This document shows positions 49,315-61,513 of a DNA stretch of 64,000 bases, one piece after another. How positions within the stretch are numbered: position 1 is the stretch's first letter; each line of letters starts with the position of its first letter. Origin of the DNA: Glandiceps talaboti (lineage: Eukaryota; Hemichordata; Enteropneusta; Spengelidae); assembly GCF_964340395.1 (NCBI RefSeq), contig NC_135551.1:13677003-13741002 (forward strand), in the 5' to 3' direction. The notes under the pieces are model-generated. The model worked only from the letters and a program-made list of their open reading frames with translations, was not told the DNA's origin and searched no databases. The translations under genes were made by a program, and so were the position numbers.

Positions 49315-49495
49315 ACACACACACATAGCCAGACTAACAATAGTCTTACTTTATTGCAATGGCTTTCAAGTTAGTTGTCCTTGATTATTGTATTATTATA
49401 TTGTGACTGTAGCATCAGGTGACATCTAATAGTAAACATTCTTAGACTATTTATATTGGGATTTATTAGTATAAGAAAATCACCTGATACAATAA
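49315..49495. repeat. Inverted repeat partner (with 44851-45032)
   Basis: Reverse complement of 44851-45032 within the same intron, 4.3 kb away. Confidence 0.85.
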
Positions 49496-50589
49496 CTGTA
49501 CTGTTCTTCAATATGTTAAGACATATTTTTTAATATGTTATTTTAACAGCAATTTGCAAATGTAAATAGTTGAGGGACTTCACTATAAAGCTAGACAATA
49601 CTTTCAATTGAAGCAACAACCCATGATAATGAATACAGCAGGTCTCAGTCTAGACTAAAAATATGTTAATTAACTTCTTTTTGCTTGTCTAACTTGAAAT
49701 ATAATTTCTACTGTTTTATTTTGACAGACATTTTGATCATTGTTCCTCAAATTACAGCAGGGTATGATCATGGCTGAAATCAGCAATGTGAAGTTAGCCC
49801 ACGAATAAGCTAAATTCGGTTTTAAACTTGACCTTTCAAGACATGAAGGTCATCTTTTAAATTATATGTCTACTTCAAAAAGCAAATTTCTGAAGCCCAA
49901 AAGTGTGACCAATACTGTGAACCGTATATGCCCCTGTAAAAGTATATGCATATTTTCACCATCATACATGGTTGGTTACTGGTATTCTGCCCTCCAAATG
50001 AACTTTTAACATAGAGACTAGCTTTGTCCTTACCAGCCTTGTATCTCAGTGTAATGTTTTATTTGAAGTTAATGCATTTCTTTTCAATTGGGTTGTATTT
50101 TACATACAAACGCTTCCCCCCAAGCCAATCTATCAATATCATTCTCTCCTATTAGATAGCCATTGACTGTTTTGATAGACTAGTGTTTGTTACACTAACA
50201 AAAGAATTCACTAAGAAAAAGACTTGAACTTCAAGTTCAATGACCTGTGAAGTTGAATACATACTTCTTAAAGTTAAGAAATTCAAATACCTAGCTCCAG
50301 TTTCAGTGATTTAATTATCATGGCAAAAGTGTTTACTGTATCATATGCCCTTTTGTTTCTTAAATATATCTAAGTAAAATGTTATATTTATCAATGACAA
50401 ATTTGACTTGTTTTCAGTTATTTCCATCAAACCAACCAAAACAAATCCTTAAAAAGCTATTACATTGTGTGTGTACAACATTATATTGCACTCAGAAAAA
50501 AAATAAAACATCCAGCATGATTATTTAAATCACTATTTAACTGAATTGTCAAGGTAAATCCATGATGTATAGACTTATATAAGTATATG

Positions 50590-50633
50590 TATGTTATATA
50601 TACATATACATATGCATATGCATATATATATAC

Positions 50634-50683
<50 letters not shown>

Positions 50684-50705
50684 ATATATATATATAATAT
50701 ATATG
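50590..50705. repeat. TA/CA compound microsatellite
   Basis: Alternating TA and CA tracts in intron 1. Confidence 0.95.
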
Positions 50706-52247
50706 TTGTGTATGTATAACACCTCATCCTTTACTCCTGCCACCCCTCAAAAATCAAAAGTTTTGGTTGAACCCATTTATTTGAAAGGTAAAGTCTGATC
50801 TATTCCTAGAGAAATGGGGATGACAGCAGGTTTGTACATAAAAATATAAATAAATGAATTGAACTGAATTGAATTGGTATTAAAATAACATTTTTCATAA
50901 AGAATGGCAGAGGTATGCATTGTTTATCAGTATGTTTTACCCTTTTATTTATTTCTGTAACAGTTGTCAAATGTTTAAAGTTATCAAATGTTTGCTTGTC
51001 TGTAAATATTGTTGATGTTAACATGACCTCTGTGTGTAGTAGGGGTTCTACTTCCATGGTAGTGTACAACAAGACAATCTCACCTTGGAATTCGAAGTTG
51101 GAGTAATTATTATACTAACGATTATGCCAAGATCTCTATGAACTCAAAAATGTCAAAATACTCACATTCCGATTACATAAACTGTATTTGACTTTGATGA
51201 ATTAATCATATTTGTTGAAAGACATCGTAATAATTTATGCAAGGATTAAAGATTTAAATTCAGCCCTTCACAGGGGTAATTAGCATAAATTATGAATTCA
51301 ATTACGTATGTCCTGATCAGCTGTACTTCAATCAGCTGTTCCCATTGTATGTTAACGAGACAGCGAGAGCTGGCAGTTCGACTTCATTCAATGCAAAACA
51401 CGGTAGAAATTTTGGTGCAATACGAACGAATCGAAGTTGCATGTAAATCCGTTACAGCTTAGACCGTTGACTATGTTCGGACAAGTATTAAGATTTAAAC
51501 CCTGTGTGTCTCGTACTAAAAAATTCAATAACATAAATTTTTAAGGAGAAGTTTAAACCAACAGTGACGCAAGTTAATTGTCGAAGGACACAAAAGGCGG
51601 AACAGTATGACATAGGGCTGGGCACATAGGTCATTGTGTATCAATATCCCGTCTATGTACATAGTGTTGCTCAGTTAACATGGTAAAGCCCGCGACGTCA
51701 AATATCGTTAAAATCCAGTATACGTATATGTTTTGCGGTCATTTTATGTCCGTTTATGTATATATAACTATATATACTCGGCACAGTAACGTGTTGCATA
51801 GCGACGTCACTGTGGTTTACACAATGGTCGACCAGCTGATCGCTGACAGCTATTGTGCGAGACGGGCAAAATTCATAATAGGCAAACGTAACGCTAAATA
51901 AGCCGTGCACATCATAAAAGAACGGGAATTGGAAAGCTGACCAGACGCCATCAGTTTATTGAAACTTCTGTGGCAGCACACAACAACTTACGACGTCCGT
52001 GAAAAATACGGAGATCGACACAGAATATAAAAACAAATACACAATGTACCTTCCATGACTAAGTTATGTAGCATATATATATTTATATGCGATTCATCGG
52101 TGAATTTACGTACATGTCTAAAACGATCAGATCAAAACCAAAACCAAACTCCCCGGAGCGGCGGTCGAGATTTCCGCCAAATTACAAGAAGTCCGATCCG
52201 AGGTACGGTGCAAAAAAAGTAAGGAAAGAAACTTTCGAACTACTTAC

Positions 52248-52491
52248 ATGTTTTAAAAGCATCTGCTCCGGACTTCTTAAGGTCGGGATCGTCAAGCATA
52301 GCAACAAAAAGAATTCCAAATGAATTCAAGATGCCAAAAACGGTACCGTTGGTCCAAAATGAGGCAACACACACAACCCAACCCCAGCCGCCCTCAGGAG
52401 GTACATGCGGCGGCGGTCGAAGGCCATGGATTTTTCGATCAGGTTCGAGTTCAAGTTTTCGATCAATTACTTCAAGTTTATCCATTTTCAT
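52248..52491 (-). CDS. SLC16 (MCT8/MCT10-like) transporter, exon 1 with start
   Basis: Membrane carrier of the monocarboxylate transporter family. It is closest in motifs to SLC16A2/SLC16A10, which move thyroid hormones and aromatic amino acids across the plasma membrane; the substrate here is unproven. This exon encodes the hydrophilic N-terminus and helix 1 with the signature PPEGGWGWVVCVASFWTNG. The first in-frame ATG is at 52491, and a second at 52485 has a better context (A at -3, G at +4). The donor is ACAT/GTAAGT at 52248. Exons 1-4 (52491-52248, 33842-33250, 30063-29694, 28728-28298) join in phase to 545 aa, a normal family length, with 12 expected helices. Introns are 18.4, 3.2 and 0.96 kb. 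A CG-rich stretch at about 52570-52640 may be the promoter. Confidence 0.92.
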
Positions 52492-54094
52492 TTTTCGTAA
52501 GAGCTTTAACAAGTCAGTGTAAATGATTTCTCCATACTCGTTGCTGTGGTCTTGAAATGAGATCGAAATCTTGGGTGTTATTAACGTGTCTGTCCGGCCG
52601 GGCCGGGTTTCCTTGCTTCCGTGCTAGCGCTGTGGCTGAAATGAAAACAGACGTCGAATGAATGAGCGCTGATCAATGAATCGTAAACTACTAGTATATG
52701 CAACACAAATTTCAATAACAAAGCCATTCACACGTACGTCATTGACAGTCAAAATAAGTTTTACCCGTTATTCTCCCAGACTGTGTGTATACTAAATCAG
52801 TTTAACTTACCTGAGGGAAGCGCACGGTGCTTGTCTCAGAGTTTGACACTTACATAGTCGTACATATGCCTTACGCCTGGTTATACCTAGTGAACTCCCT
52901 AGCAACACGCGCAAAGACAATGCAATAGTGTGATTGATCTCAGTTGAAACTAATTTCAATATTTGTCGATCAGCGAAAACAAATGCAAATTTTGTGGTTG
53001 TTTAAGTTTAGTAAATTTACCAACGTAAATAAAACTGTACGTCAGACAAAATAAACTGAACTGAAATATTCAAGGTTGTCTATTCTCGGATAATCGAACG
53101 CTCACAACGCGTACACAATAATGTAATTCTTCAAATAAAGTTAAGCTACTTAGGGGGTCTCACGCAGCTGCTGTCATTCGATATTTGTGTAACGTTCACG
53201 CACGTCGGAAAAATTTCTGGATATTCAGCGATTTTGTTAATGTGATACGTTGTTTTCACTCAAATTTATGCACATCCACTGATTTCGTATATCGTTATGT
53301 TCAACAAATTTATAACATCGCCGGAGATTTAGTCGCATTCGGATCGTTTCATTGCCGAGACATGCCGGCCGGATATCAGTGCTAGCGTTGTGTACATGTA
53401 CGTAGTAGTAGATCTCCGGTGGACATATTGGTACACATAATTTCGCCGATGTCAAAATATATAAATCCACAGTGTCTGATAAATATTCAGGAATTTACCG
53501 AATACTTTGAGTGAATTCAGAGATATTACATTTAGGCATTTATGATGTATTGTGGTGGGTATAAAGCGGAACGCTACGCGACCGGTGCCACACACCGAGC
53601 GCGGCATGTCGAAATTTCATCATCTTTTTATCAACGGCCGAGGGGAGAGCGGAGACAACGGGTAAGGCTTATAAAACACATGGAATAAACAACACAGCAT
53701 TAACATTCGAAATGGATAAACATATTTATTTTAAATGTATTGAATACTTGAATAATACGAACTGATTTTCCCAGATTGGGTACTTCGTGAACAACGCCCG
53801 ACCGGCGACACATGACGTATGTACCCGGCGTACACACAATAGTACTACACAGTATTATGACGTCTGAAAGGACATTGGAGTGAAATGTCGATATGTCTAG
53901 CCTGAGCAAAGGAATTGATTATACGCTTACCTTGGAAACTCTTCTTGTCGTGTAGCTAGAATACGCGTACACTCTCTGGTAATAGCAGACAAATATATAG
54001 CCCCCAGAGTACCTCTAGACTAATTGGCGCGGCAAATGAGTCGCAGTATGTAAGATTGCACAAGACTAGGGCATGCATGACGTGATATTTTTTT

Positions 54095-54207
54095 TTTACC
54101 GCACGGCCCTTCGATCCGTCCATAGACTCTATTGAATTTTACCGCACGGCCCGAAAATCTCCAGGAAACAGATCAAACCGGGTGTACCTATGGGTCGTGC
54201 GGTAAAA
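54095..54207. repeat. Small element with TTTTACCGCACGGCCC in direct and inverted copies
   Basis: The word occurs directly at about 54095-54109 and 54137-54152, and inverted (GGGTCGTGCGGTAAAA) at 54192-54207. It could fold as a hairpin. Class unknown. Confidence 0.6.
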
Positions 54208-54751
54208 CTGAGCACCATAGACCGTGACTTTCATGAACGGAAATATGAAGACCTTTATATGAATACGTAAATGTTACATTTGTGATTGTTTTAAAAATTT
54301 ACAAGGTGACAACATTTAGGACGGAAATCAGCATGCTACGAACACCAATCGTGACGGAGATCCCCAAATGATCGCATGGAGCCTGATATCAGTTTAATTA
54401 GGCGAATAGCGTAGTATACGTGCTCTATACAAAATGAATGGTTACTGTTTGGGTGAAGGCCGTAGACCTACCAGTAACTTTCTATGGCTCATTACTAGGA
54501 GACATAGAAATTTAAATTGCTATTATAAAGTATACCCTGCCTTTCCAAGATCACCGGGGGGGGGGGGGTCGTGTACCTGTTGTAAACAAACGTAAACAGA
54601 TACAGTTACATACACAGGTTTCCTAAATGGGTAGACATAGACTGGCTAACTTCCATGCATACTTTACATATATATATATATCATCACAACCCGGTACCCA
54701 AGTTTTAAATAATGTAATATTACGTGATGATTCTAATATCTGCAGTAACCT

Positions 54752-55142
54752 CACAGGTTAGGCCACAGACACTTGTGTCCCGAAATACGTTTCAAAATAT
54801 GATATAATATCGATATATATTGACGTATTTGGCCATATACCCTTCTCACCTTGGTGCAGGATCTATGATTTGACCGATAATACGTGAAGGGGGTAAAATA
54901 ACACCGGCGGGTTCCCAGGGTCGTGCAAGTCCACACACTGCTGCTTGCAATTGGGGTATTAGCATGGATATTCATCTACGATACAAGTGTGTGGACTTGT
55001 ATTGTAACGCGACCCTATCCTCAAAACCCTTTTATTTTACCCTCTTCACACACTATCGACCAAATACGTGAATATTATCGATATTTTATCATATTATGAA
55101 ACACATCTCGAGACACAAGTGTCCATGAGTTATAGGCCTGTG
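54752..55142. mobile_element. Palindromic MITE-like element with GACACTTGTGTC ends
   Basis: About 390 bases. The left and right halves are inverted copies (GACACTTGTGTCCCGAAAT on the left, its complement on the right, then matching ATATCGATA and CACGTATTTGG blocks). The outer ends read CACAGG and CCTGTG. No ORF. Confidence 0.75.
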
Positions 55143-56299
55143 TATAGGTTTGCTGAAGTATACGGGCTATTTTCAAGTTTTAGTTGAATACATATATTTG
55201 AACACGAATGTTTTCTGTTTTCTTTTTTGTGTGAAATAGTCAGCTGAGTGAGTGAGTAACAGTGGTGAGATCACATATAGCCCTCTTCTACTAGTAACTG
55301 GGAGGGGGGGGGGTTGACCGTACCTCATTTTCCTTCACAAAATTTGAAATGAATAACAAATTCAAAACATTTGAATTTTGAAAAATTTAGAAGATTAAGT
55401 TTATGAGACCACAAAAATATATATCCCAAGGATTGGTGTCAGTCTAGTCTATAGCCTATCTATGCAAGTGTGTAGATAATGGAAGCTATAGTTATGTGTG
55501 TGATTTATTTTCATTTACTTACGCATACTTCTGAGTACACCTGGAGTACAGTCTTTATAATTGAGTTTGTTTGTTAAGTTGTTTGTGTTTAATTGTAAAT
55601 AATTATAAGCTAGCTTCTTGTGCTTGGTCTGGAAGGAGAAAATTTCACACCGCGACTCATTGTACTGATCACACTTCCAACTTATCGAGGTCTAACTCCA
55701 GGTGCAGGTTTGGTGTGTAATGCTTGCTGGTGACACTCATGAATTTATAAAGGTTTTGAGGTAGACGTCATGAAAACAGGTATATGAATATTCAGCCAGG
55801 TGGTCCTATGGGATATGGGTTAGAGTCGATATCTAGCTAGAGACGGTATAGGCCCACTAGTACTGATCGATCGAATTAGCCGCAGAGACTTTTAGAACAA
55901 TTAGGGGTGGTGTCGCCCATACCTCGTCTAAGGAGACCCCTTCTTACTTGCTTCCCGAGCTCTGTATGAGGTGTAGCTTATACCTGGGAGAAGTCCAAGT
56001 TGTGACGATTTTAAGGTCAAGGCCAACTAGAAGATCTCAATATGTACAATAGTTGGGTCTTACTTGAATGTTAACTTTCAGATGGAAACCAGTTGAAAGA
56101 TGCCAGGAATTTTAATGATGCATACTATTAAATTAGTATATCTTTTTCCGTGGATTACACAAGATTCACTCGTATCTATATCGCAGGTATTGCACACTTT
56201 GTACTTCGGTCAGAGGGCGCTTCAAAAAACTAAAATGACAAAAGTCGCATATATTTTATTAATTTTATTATATTCAAACACCTAAACATGATAACAACG

Positions 56300-57289
56300 A
56301 AGAAACACAACTCAAAAAGGTCCATGTCATAAATATAAATTTGAAAACTTATCAGCATCCCTAATTATAATATGGTGCATTTTTACAGTGTGCCAATATA
56401 CAAAAAAAAAGAGTGAAATATATTAGTAAATTTAATTATAACATATAAATATATATATATAGGGTAACACTGTATTGTCAAGTAAATTTATGCATACATG
56501 TACAATAATTTGGTATATTATATCTACAAAACTACATAATTGTCGATTTCTTGAAATGTACATAGTGCTTGGAATAAATGAAAGGCAATTGTAAATTTTA
56601 CCAGTTGCTCCATTTCTTGAATGTTAGCTATATATTTATACATACCCTGAAGAAACATACAAAATGTACAATTGTTAGTAATATTTTCAGTTAGTCTTTA
56701 CTCGTATGTGCAGAAATTTATACAAAATTTACAAAAAAAAATAGAAATAGCGCAATTATTAGTAATATTTACATATATAAGGAAGATTTCATTAATCAGC
56801 AAATGGTGTTAGCTTTCTATGAAATTAGTAATCCTGTACAAAAATACCTAATATTATACAAAATATGTTTAGTATTTTTAGTTATGTTAGTAGAATAATG
56901 TGTTATATTTTTTTTTTTACAAAATGTACAAGTTGGTCAAAAACTAAGCCTAGTTATATATGTACACACACGAATCAGTACAATATCAGATGAGTTCTCG
57001 TCATACTCTACAAATACATATGTATTCTATGAGCCCAACAGATACACAACGTCACTACTATATATTAGAGAGCTATTTTTTCAGCACGACGAAAGCGATT
57101 TTCATTTTGTTATATACATTTAAATAATTATGGACCGTACGAACATAAATAAACTACACAAAATATCAGTTCTTTAAATAACATTCATACTGAGCGTCAG
57201 TTGACACAATTTTTTCAACGAGTACTTCGACAACGGTATATAAAGTGACACTGACGTGATCACCAGAAGTCGTAATTCATAACCGTATT
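56300..57289 (-). promoter_or_regulatory. Probable 3' UTR of the cyclin with Pumilio-type words
   Basis: AT-rich stretch just downstream of the cyclin stop. On the minus strand it contains TGTAGATA (56528-56521), TGTAAATA (56773-56766) and TGTACATA (56966-56959), which fit the TGTANATA site of Pumilio proteins, known regulators of mitotic cyclin mRNAs. The end of the transcript is not known. Confidence 0.4.
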
Positions 57290-57436
57290 TCAATTTTGGC
57301 ATGCCCCAGAATCATTGCAGGACTTCGACAAATTTGGACATTCAGCCAAGGTCTTGACAGCAGGTGACTCTAACAGTATAGGAAATTGACTGATACCGCC
57401 GTATCTTGACACACTGCTGTACTTTGTTCTAGCCGC
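57290..57436 (-). CDS. Mitotic cyclin, last coding exon
   Basis: Found by splice logic. The acceptor TTTAATAACCCTAG precedes 57436, phase 0 matches the preceding donor, and the 48 residues begin AARTKYSSVSRYGGISQF, like the R-x-KY...S...Y-x-x-VS end of A-type cyclins. Stop TGA at 57290-57292. Confidence 0.8.
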   Translation of the reverse strand, partial: AARTKYSSVSRYGGISQFPILLESPAVKTLAECPNLSKSCNDSGACQN

Positions 57437-57573
57437 CTAGGGTTATTAAAGACACACACAAAATGCAAATTATTAGCCCAGTCGTCTTTTATGTGAAACC
57501 CTTGGAACGCATGCGCATATATTGTTTTTTGCGATCATAAACAACGGCAAAAATATATATAGCGCAAAAATAT

Positions 57574-57713
57574 AATATCAAGCAAGGCACTAATTAAGGA
57601 GTCGTTTACATGGTGTTTCACGATGTTGGGGGACTTCATTAACTATAATTAGTCGCCTGATGATCGCAACAGCGTGAAACATTGTACGACACCTTAGTAT
57701 CTTGCTTGATATT
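57574..57713. mobile_element. Palindromic element with hammerhead-like core
   Basis: 140 bases. Ends AATATCAAGCAAG and complement, with inner inverted GTCGT...TTTCACG arms. Built like the element at 38735-38878 but with a different sequence. Confidence 0.55.
57652..57690 (+). ncRNA. Hammerhead-like motif, locus 3
   Basis: CTGATGA (57657-57663), stem II CGC-AACA-GCG (57665-57674 inside a U-U pair), GAA (57676-57678), a short stem III around ACATTGT and base A at 57686. Stem I GTCG/CGAC (57652-57655 with 57687-57690) has one bulged C. The imperfect stems I and III suggest a decayed or weak ribozyme. Confidence 0.4.
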
Positions 57714-58262
57714 AATAGTTATTTCTACCGCTCTACATGTATATGATGTATTTAGCACTGTTTACTCCTGCATAGACATTTTATCAATAGTTATATATAT
57801 ATAAATCAACACAATTATTGTGAAAATCTTTATATTATACCGTCACAAATATCAATATCATATAATGACTGTGTTGTGTTTATTTGTTGGTTATATGTTT
57901 GTTTGTTTTGTCTCTAGGTTTGTTTTTATTTTACTCAAAAGATACTCGAGAACAATTTAGCCTTTCTCTTTGCCTTCCCATCTTTATAAGCACAACCGAC
58001 CGTGTGTATACTTGTCTTGTGTTTAGCTGCGTCTAGTAAGCATGTGATTGTCACCCTGTACCTGTATATCTTCGTGTCTATTAGTAATTTTGTACATATT
58101 CGGTCTTATGCCCCTCTCCCCACCCCCACCCACCCAAGAGAAAAATAAAAACAAAACACCAATCCAGGAGTCAGAGTGAATGCCACTACACAATGCTCCT
58201 CAAGCGCCCCCGCCCCCTTCGCTGATACAACTTTAAAAGAAATCAAATTATTGTCTACATAC

Positions 58263-58517
58263 CTGTTGTCTTGCACGTGGTGCCTTCTTTAGTAACATGG
58301 CATAGATCTGCATACATGCTTGTAGTTCATTCTCACCATATCCCATAATATCAACACTAGGTGTTGTCCATGTCCCTGTCTCCTCATCCTCTCCAAGTAC
58401 GATTTTCCTGGCCAATGAGAGAGCAGCAGCCATACGTATGGATGGCAGGAAGTAGAAAACACTGGATGAACATAAACTCAGCTCCGTCATATACTTGGCA
58501 AGATTTTGGATTTGAAC
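58263..58517 (-). CDS. Mitotic cyclin, exon with second cyclin fold
   Basis: Acceptor TTTCTTCTACAG, donor CAACAG/GTATGT at 58263. Encodes LAKYMTELSL, LPSIRMAAALSLARKIVLG and LQACMQIYAMLLKKAPRARQQ, the typical cyclin C-terminal fold. The KAP-x-x-x-QQ end is A-type-like. Confidence 0.9.
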
Positions 58518-58589
58518 CTGTAGAAGAAAGTGACAATTGGGGTCAAATTGTTGCAGCTACCTTCGCGTGAGGTCCCATCTAATAAGCAT

Positions 58590-58602
58590 GAGAGAGAGAG
58601 AT

Positions 58603-58683
<81 letters not shown>

Positions 58684-58710
58684 AGAGAGAGAGAGATCAG
58701 AGAGAGAGCT
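58590..58710. repeat. (GA)n microsatellite
   Basis: Long GA tract in a cyclin intron. Confidence 0.97.
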
Positions 58711-59140
58711 AGAGGGGGGGACGGACGGTCAACAGAGAGAAACAGACATATTTTGTGTGCTGTAGGAAGAAGGTATTGAGGTGGAATAGATAGCTGGGCT
58801 GCTGAGTTTAACAAAATAAGCAACACAAATTTAAAGTGAGTGTTCGATTTTTTTTTTAAATGAAAACGTGTACAATTCACATCAGTCTAATTTATGATAA
58901 ACTATCGTGTTTTTCTGGTCAAAGTTTATTTCCTAGATCTCAGTCCCATATAATGTGAAATAAAACATGCATATAGGTATATACTATTTCTGAATTACAA
59001 GTACATGTATATGTGTTGTCATGCACTTTACCCTACTTTGAGCCTAGGGCGCCCCCACTGCCAACTATCGGTAGAGAAGGCTGGGTGGATGACGGCGGAA
59101 CAACACGACAACGTATCTTTACAAGGTCTAACATCCATAC

Positions 59141-59314
59141 CTTTTTTTCGAGGTCCTCAACGGTTCCAGTGAAAGTGTCACTGAGGTGTTCATAGAAATG
59201 AAAACAGGAAGGGTAAAACGTGTCAAAATGTAACGTCTTCAGAACAATTCTTTCCATATAAATAACGTCTTCTCTGGTGTAAGTGTAATCGGTCAAGAAA
59301 CACAACGTGTCAAT
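59141..59314 (-). CDS. Mitotic cyclin, exon spanning the two cyclin folds
   Basis: Acceptor TTGTACCTGTAG, donor AAAAAAG/GTATGG. Encodes IDTLCFLTDYTYTREDVIYM-ERIVLKTLHFD, the conserved end of fold 1 and linker. The usual hydrophobic FL-x-RY after the linker is replaced by CFHFYEHLSD. Confidence 0.9.
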
Positions 59315-59462
59315 CTACAGGTACAACAAATATATTAAAATATTAACGTTTGGTAAAAATATGCATCTTACCACGAGTTCTTTCCCTGAACATTAATCCA
59401 CAGATGACAGTCTACGTACATCAAAGACAGCTGAGAGCCATTTAGATAAGTGAGATAAAAAT

Positions 59463-59503
59463 GTTTGTATGTATGTATGTATGTATGTATGTATGTATGT
59501 ATG

Positions 59504-59537
<34 letters not shown>

Positions 59538-59620
59538 TGTATGTATGTATGTATGTATTATGTGTGTGTGTGTATGTATGTATGTATGTATGTATGTATG
59601 TATGTATGTATGTATGTATG
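59463..59620. repeat. (GTAT)n microsatellite
   Basis: Long tetranucleotide tract in a cyclin intron with a TG interruption near 59565. Confidence 0.97.
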
Positions 59621-59952
59621 CAGAAAAAAATAAATCCATATGGAACTTATAAATCAGTCTGTATAAATAGATGAAAAATCTGACGTTTCGAATAAATATT
59701 CTTTTTCAAACGAAATATCGGCGAGATAAGAAATGTTAGGTAAACACCTGAACATATCTGAATGTAATGGAACAGAACGACAACCGCGCGTGATAAACGG
59801 TTATACGTGTGAAAAGTATGCATGTACGTAATATATGTACGTACGTATGTGAGTGCGTGCTTAATTACACGTACATGTATGCGTGTAAATGGGAAAAAAA
59901 GATACGCCCTGAGAGTTGAATCCACTTGAAAGTTAAAACGTGAATACCTTAC

Positions 59953-60108
59953 CTCTGGCGGGAAACACTCTTCAACCTTGCTAGCCAGTAACAGACATGT
60001 AATTCCGAGCAACTGCAATTTCTCCAAATGGATTTTGGAACGGTTCAAGAACTGATCAATCAAGTTGACAGCTAAATACAGGGTCTCGTCGTTTAGCCGA
60101 CGATGAGA
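59953..60108 (-). CDS. Mitotic cyclin, cyclin-box exon
   Basis: Acceptor TCCTTTTTTTCAG, donor CCAGAG/GTAAGG. Encodes LNDETLYLAVNLIDQFL, KLQLLGITCLLLASKVEE and CFPPE, with the invariant Lys and Glu of the cyclin box (LLASKVEE) that contact the kinase. Confidence 0.95.
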
Positions 60109-61405
60109 CTGAAAAAAAGGAGAGAGAAATAATATTACACAAGTCACCATTCATTCTCGAATATTCGTATCAATTATGCAGTCATATGCTAAGCAGACTC
60201 CACCGAGCGTGGTGGTCAAACCTGGGGTGGGGTAAGAGTTTGTACAGTGATCGCTGTGAGACATGATGTATATCATGTTTGACAACAAAAACATTCAACA
60301 CTTCACCCTGGTATGCACATCAATTTGGACGATCGCCTATAACTGTAATTGCTACTACGGTAACATAGTGTTCAGCTTATGACGAGTACAATATCTACAT
60401 GTATTATCACTCATCAGGCACAATATTTTTTTTTTTTTACATAGAAACAGCTCTAGACAAGTTCGAATGCAAAAGAAAAAATAATTTATAATAAATCCAG
60501 TAATTTATAAATATATAATTTATAGATGTGGCGCGCACAGAGTTGATATGTAGAAGTAGAGACGTTAGGCCTAGTAAAAACGAAATTGTGTGGTTCTGAT
60601 TACGCTCGATTTTAGAATAGGTGGGGTAGGTAGATTTTTTATTTTATTTTGTTATATTTTTTTCATGGTCTCTGTGTTATTTATTTCTCCCTATCAAATG
60701 TACAACAATTGTATTGATTGGAAAAACAGTTTTATGTTGTCGTCTCAAGTTGATGTCAGTTTCCGCATCCACTATTTCTTGCGAGACCATAATTTTTGCG
60801 ATTTTATCATTTTTTTCTTAGGGTTGCCAGTAAAAAAATAGGTTGGGGTCGTGTAACCGGAACCAAATAATTAATTTTTTAAGCCTTACCATGTTGTTTA
60901 TCAGAGTTGGAAAGTAAAGCATTGAAGCCATTTAAATCAAGTCGATGTATACTATTTTTTTAAGGAGAAGCTTGTTTCGACTGCACTGTAAAGAATAGCA
61001 ATGCTTTATCACTTTTCGATGTGATTAAGACCATGCTGAGAATGTGATGTCTTCTAGAACGGAATTCCGTCTATTTTTGTTTTTAAAAAAAAAACAAAAA
61101 AAAAAAAACATGCCCCATGAATTAAACACCAAAGGAACTTCACTTCATGTATAGATACTAATGAAAGTGAACAAACCAATATCTGGTCCCCTACTTGAAT
61201 AAATACTTGAATAAACACTTGCTTATGTTGCCAGAGAGGGTGCTGTTCCAAAATGTATATTAAGGGTGGGCAAATAAATGTTATATTTTATTGCGATGTC
61301 TGATCAGGAGTTGACAATTTGGGTCGATCGGGCAATATGAAACATTAAAAAAATAGAGTCACCCTTATCTAAAACATCGTATTTAACTTTATAACGCATG
61401 CGCAC

Positions 61406-61513
61406 CTGTACTTGAATCAGCCAGTCCACCAATATAGATCTAGGATGTTTACTACAAGAGGCGTCAGTCGACGTTAAGAATTCCTCACCGAGACAGCTCT
61501 TCTCTTCATGAAG
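61406..61513 (-). CDS. Mitotic cyclin, exon with start of the cyclin box
   Basis: Acceptor TTTTTACCCCTAAAG, donor GTACAG/GTGCGC. Encodes HPRSILVDWLIQVQ. The MRAIL-type substrate-docking patch of A/B cyclins is here PRSIL, which lacks Met and Ala. Confidence 0.88.

Larger units (their letters stand above)
52492..57289. other. Intergenic region between the SLC16 gene and the cyclin
   Basis: Starts with the CG-richer 5' region of the transporter. It contains a TTTTACCGCACGGCCC repeat cluster (54095-54207), a palindromic element (54752-55142), G-tracts at 54547 and 55305, and from about 56300 an AT-rich stretch that is probably the 3' UTR of the cyclin. No gene recognised. Confidence 0.6.

Noticed and set aside
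52087-52323. 78-codon + strand frame with basic residues
   Set aside because: Lies across the start of SLC16 intron 1 and the antisense of exon 1; no family recognised and no splice support.
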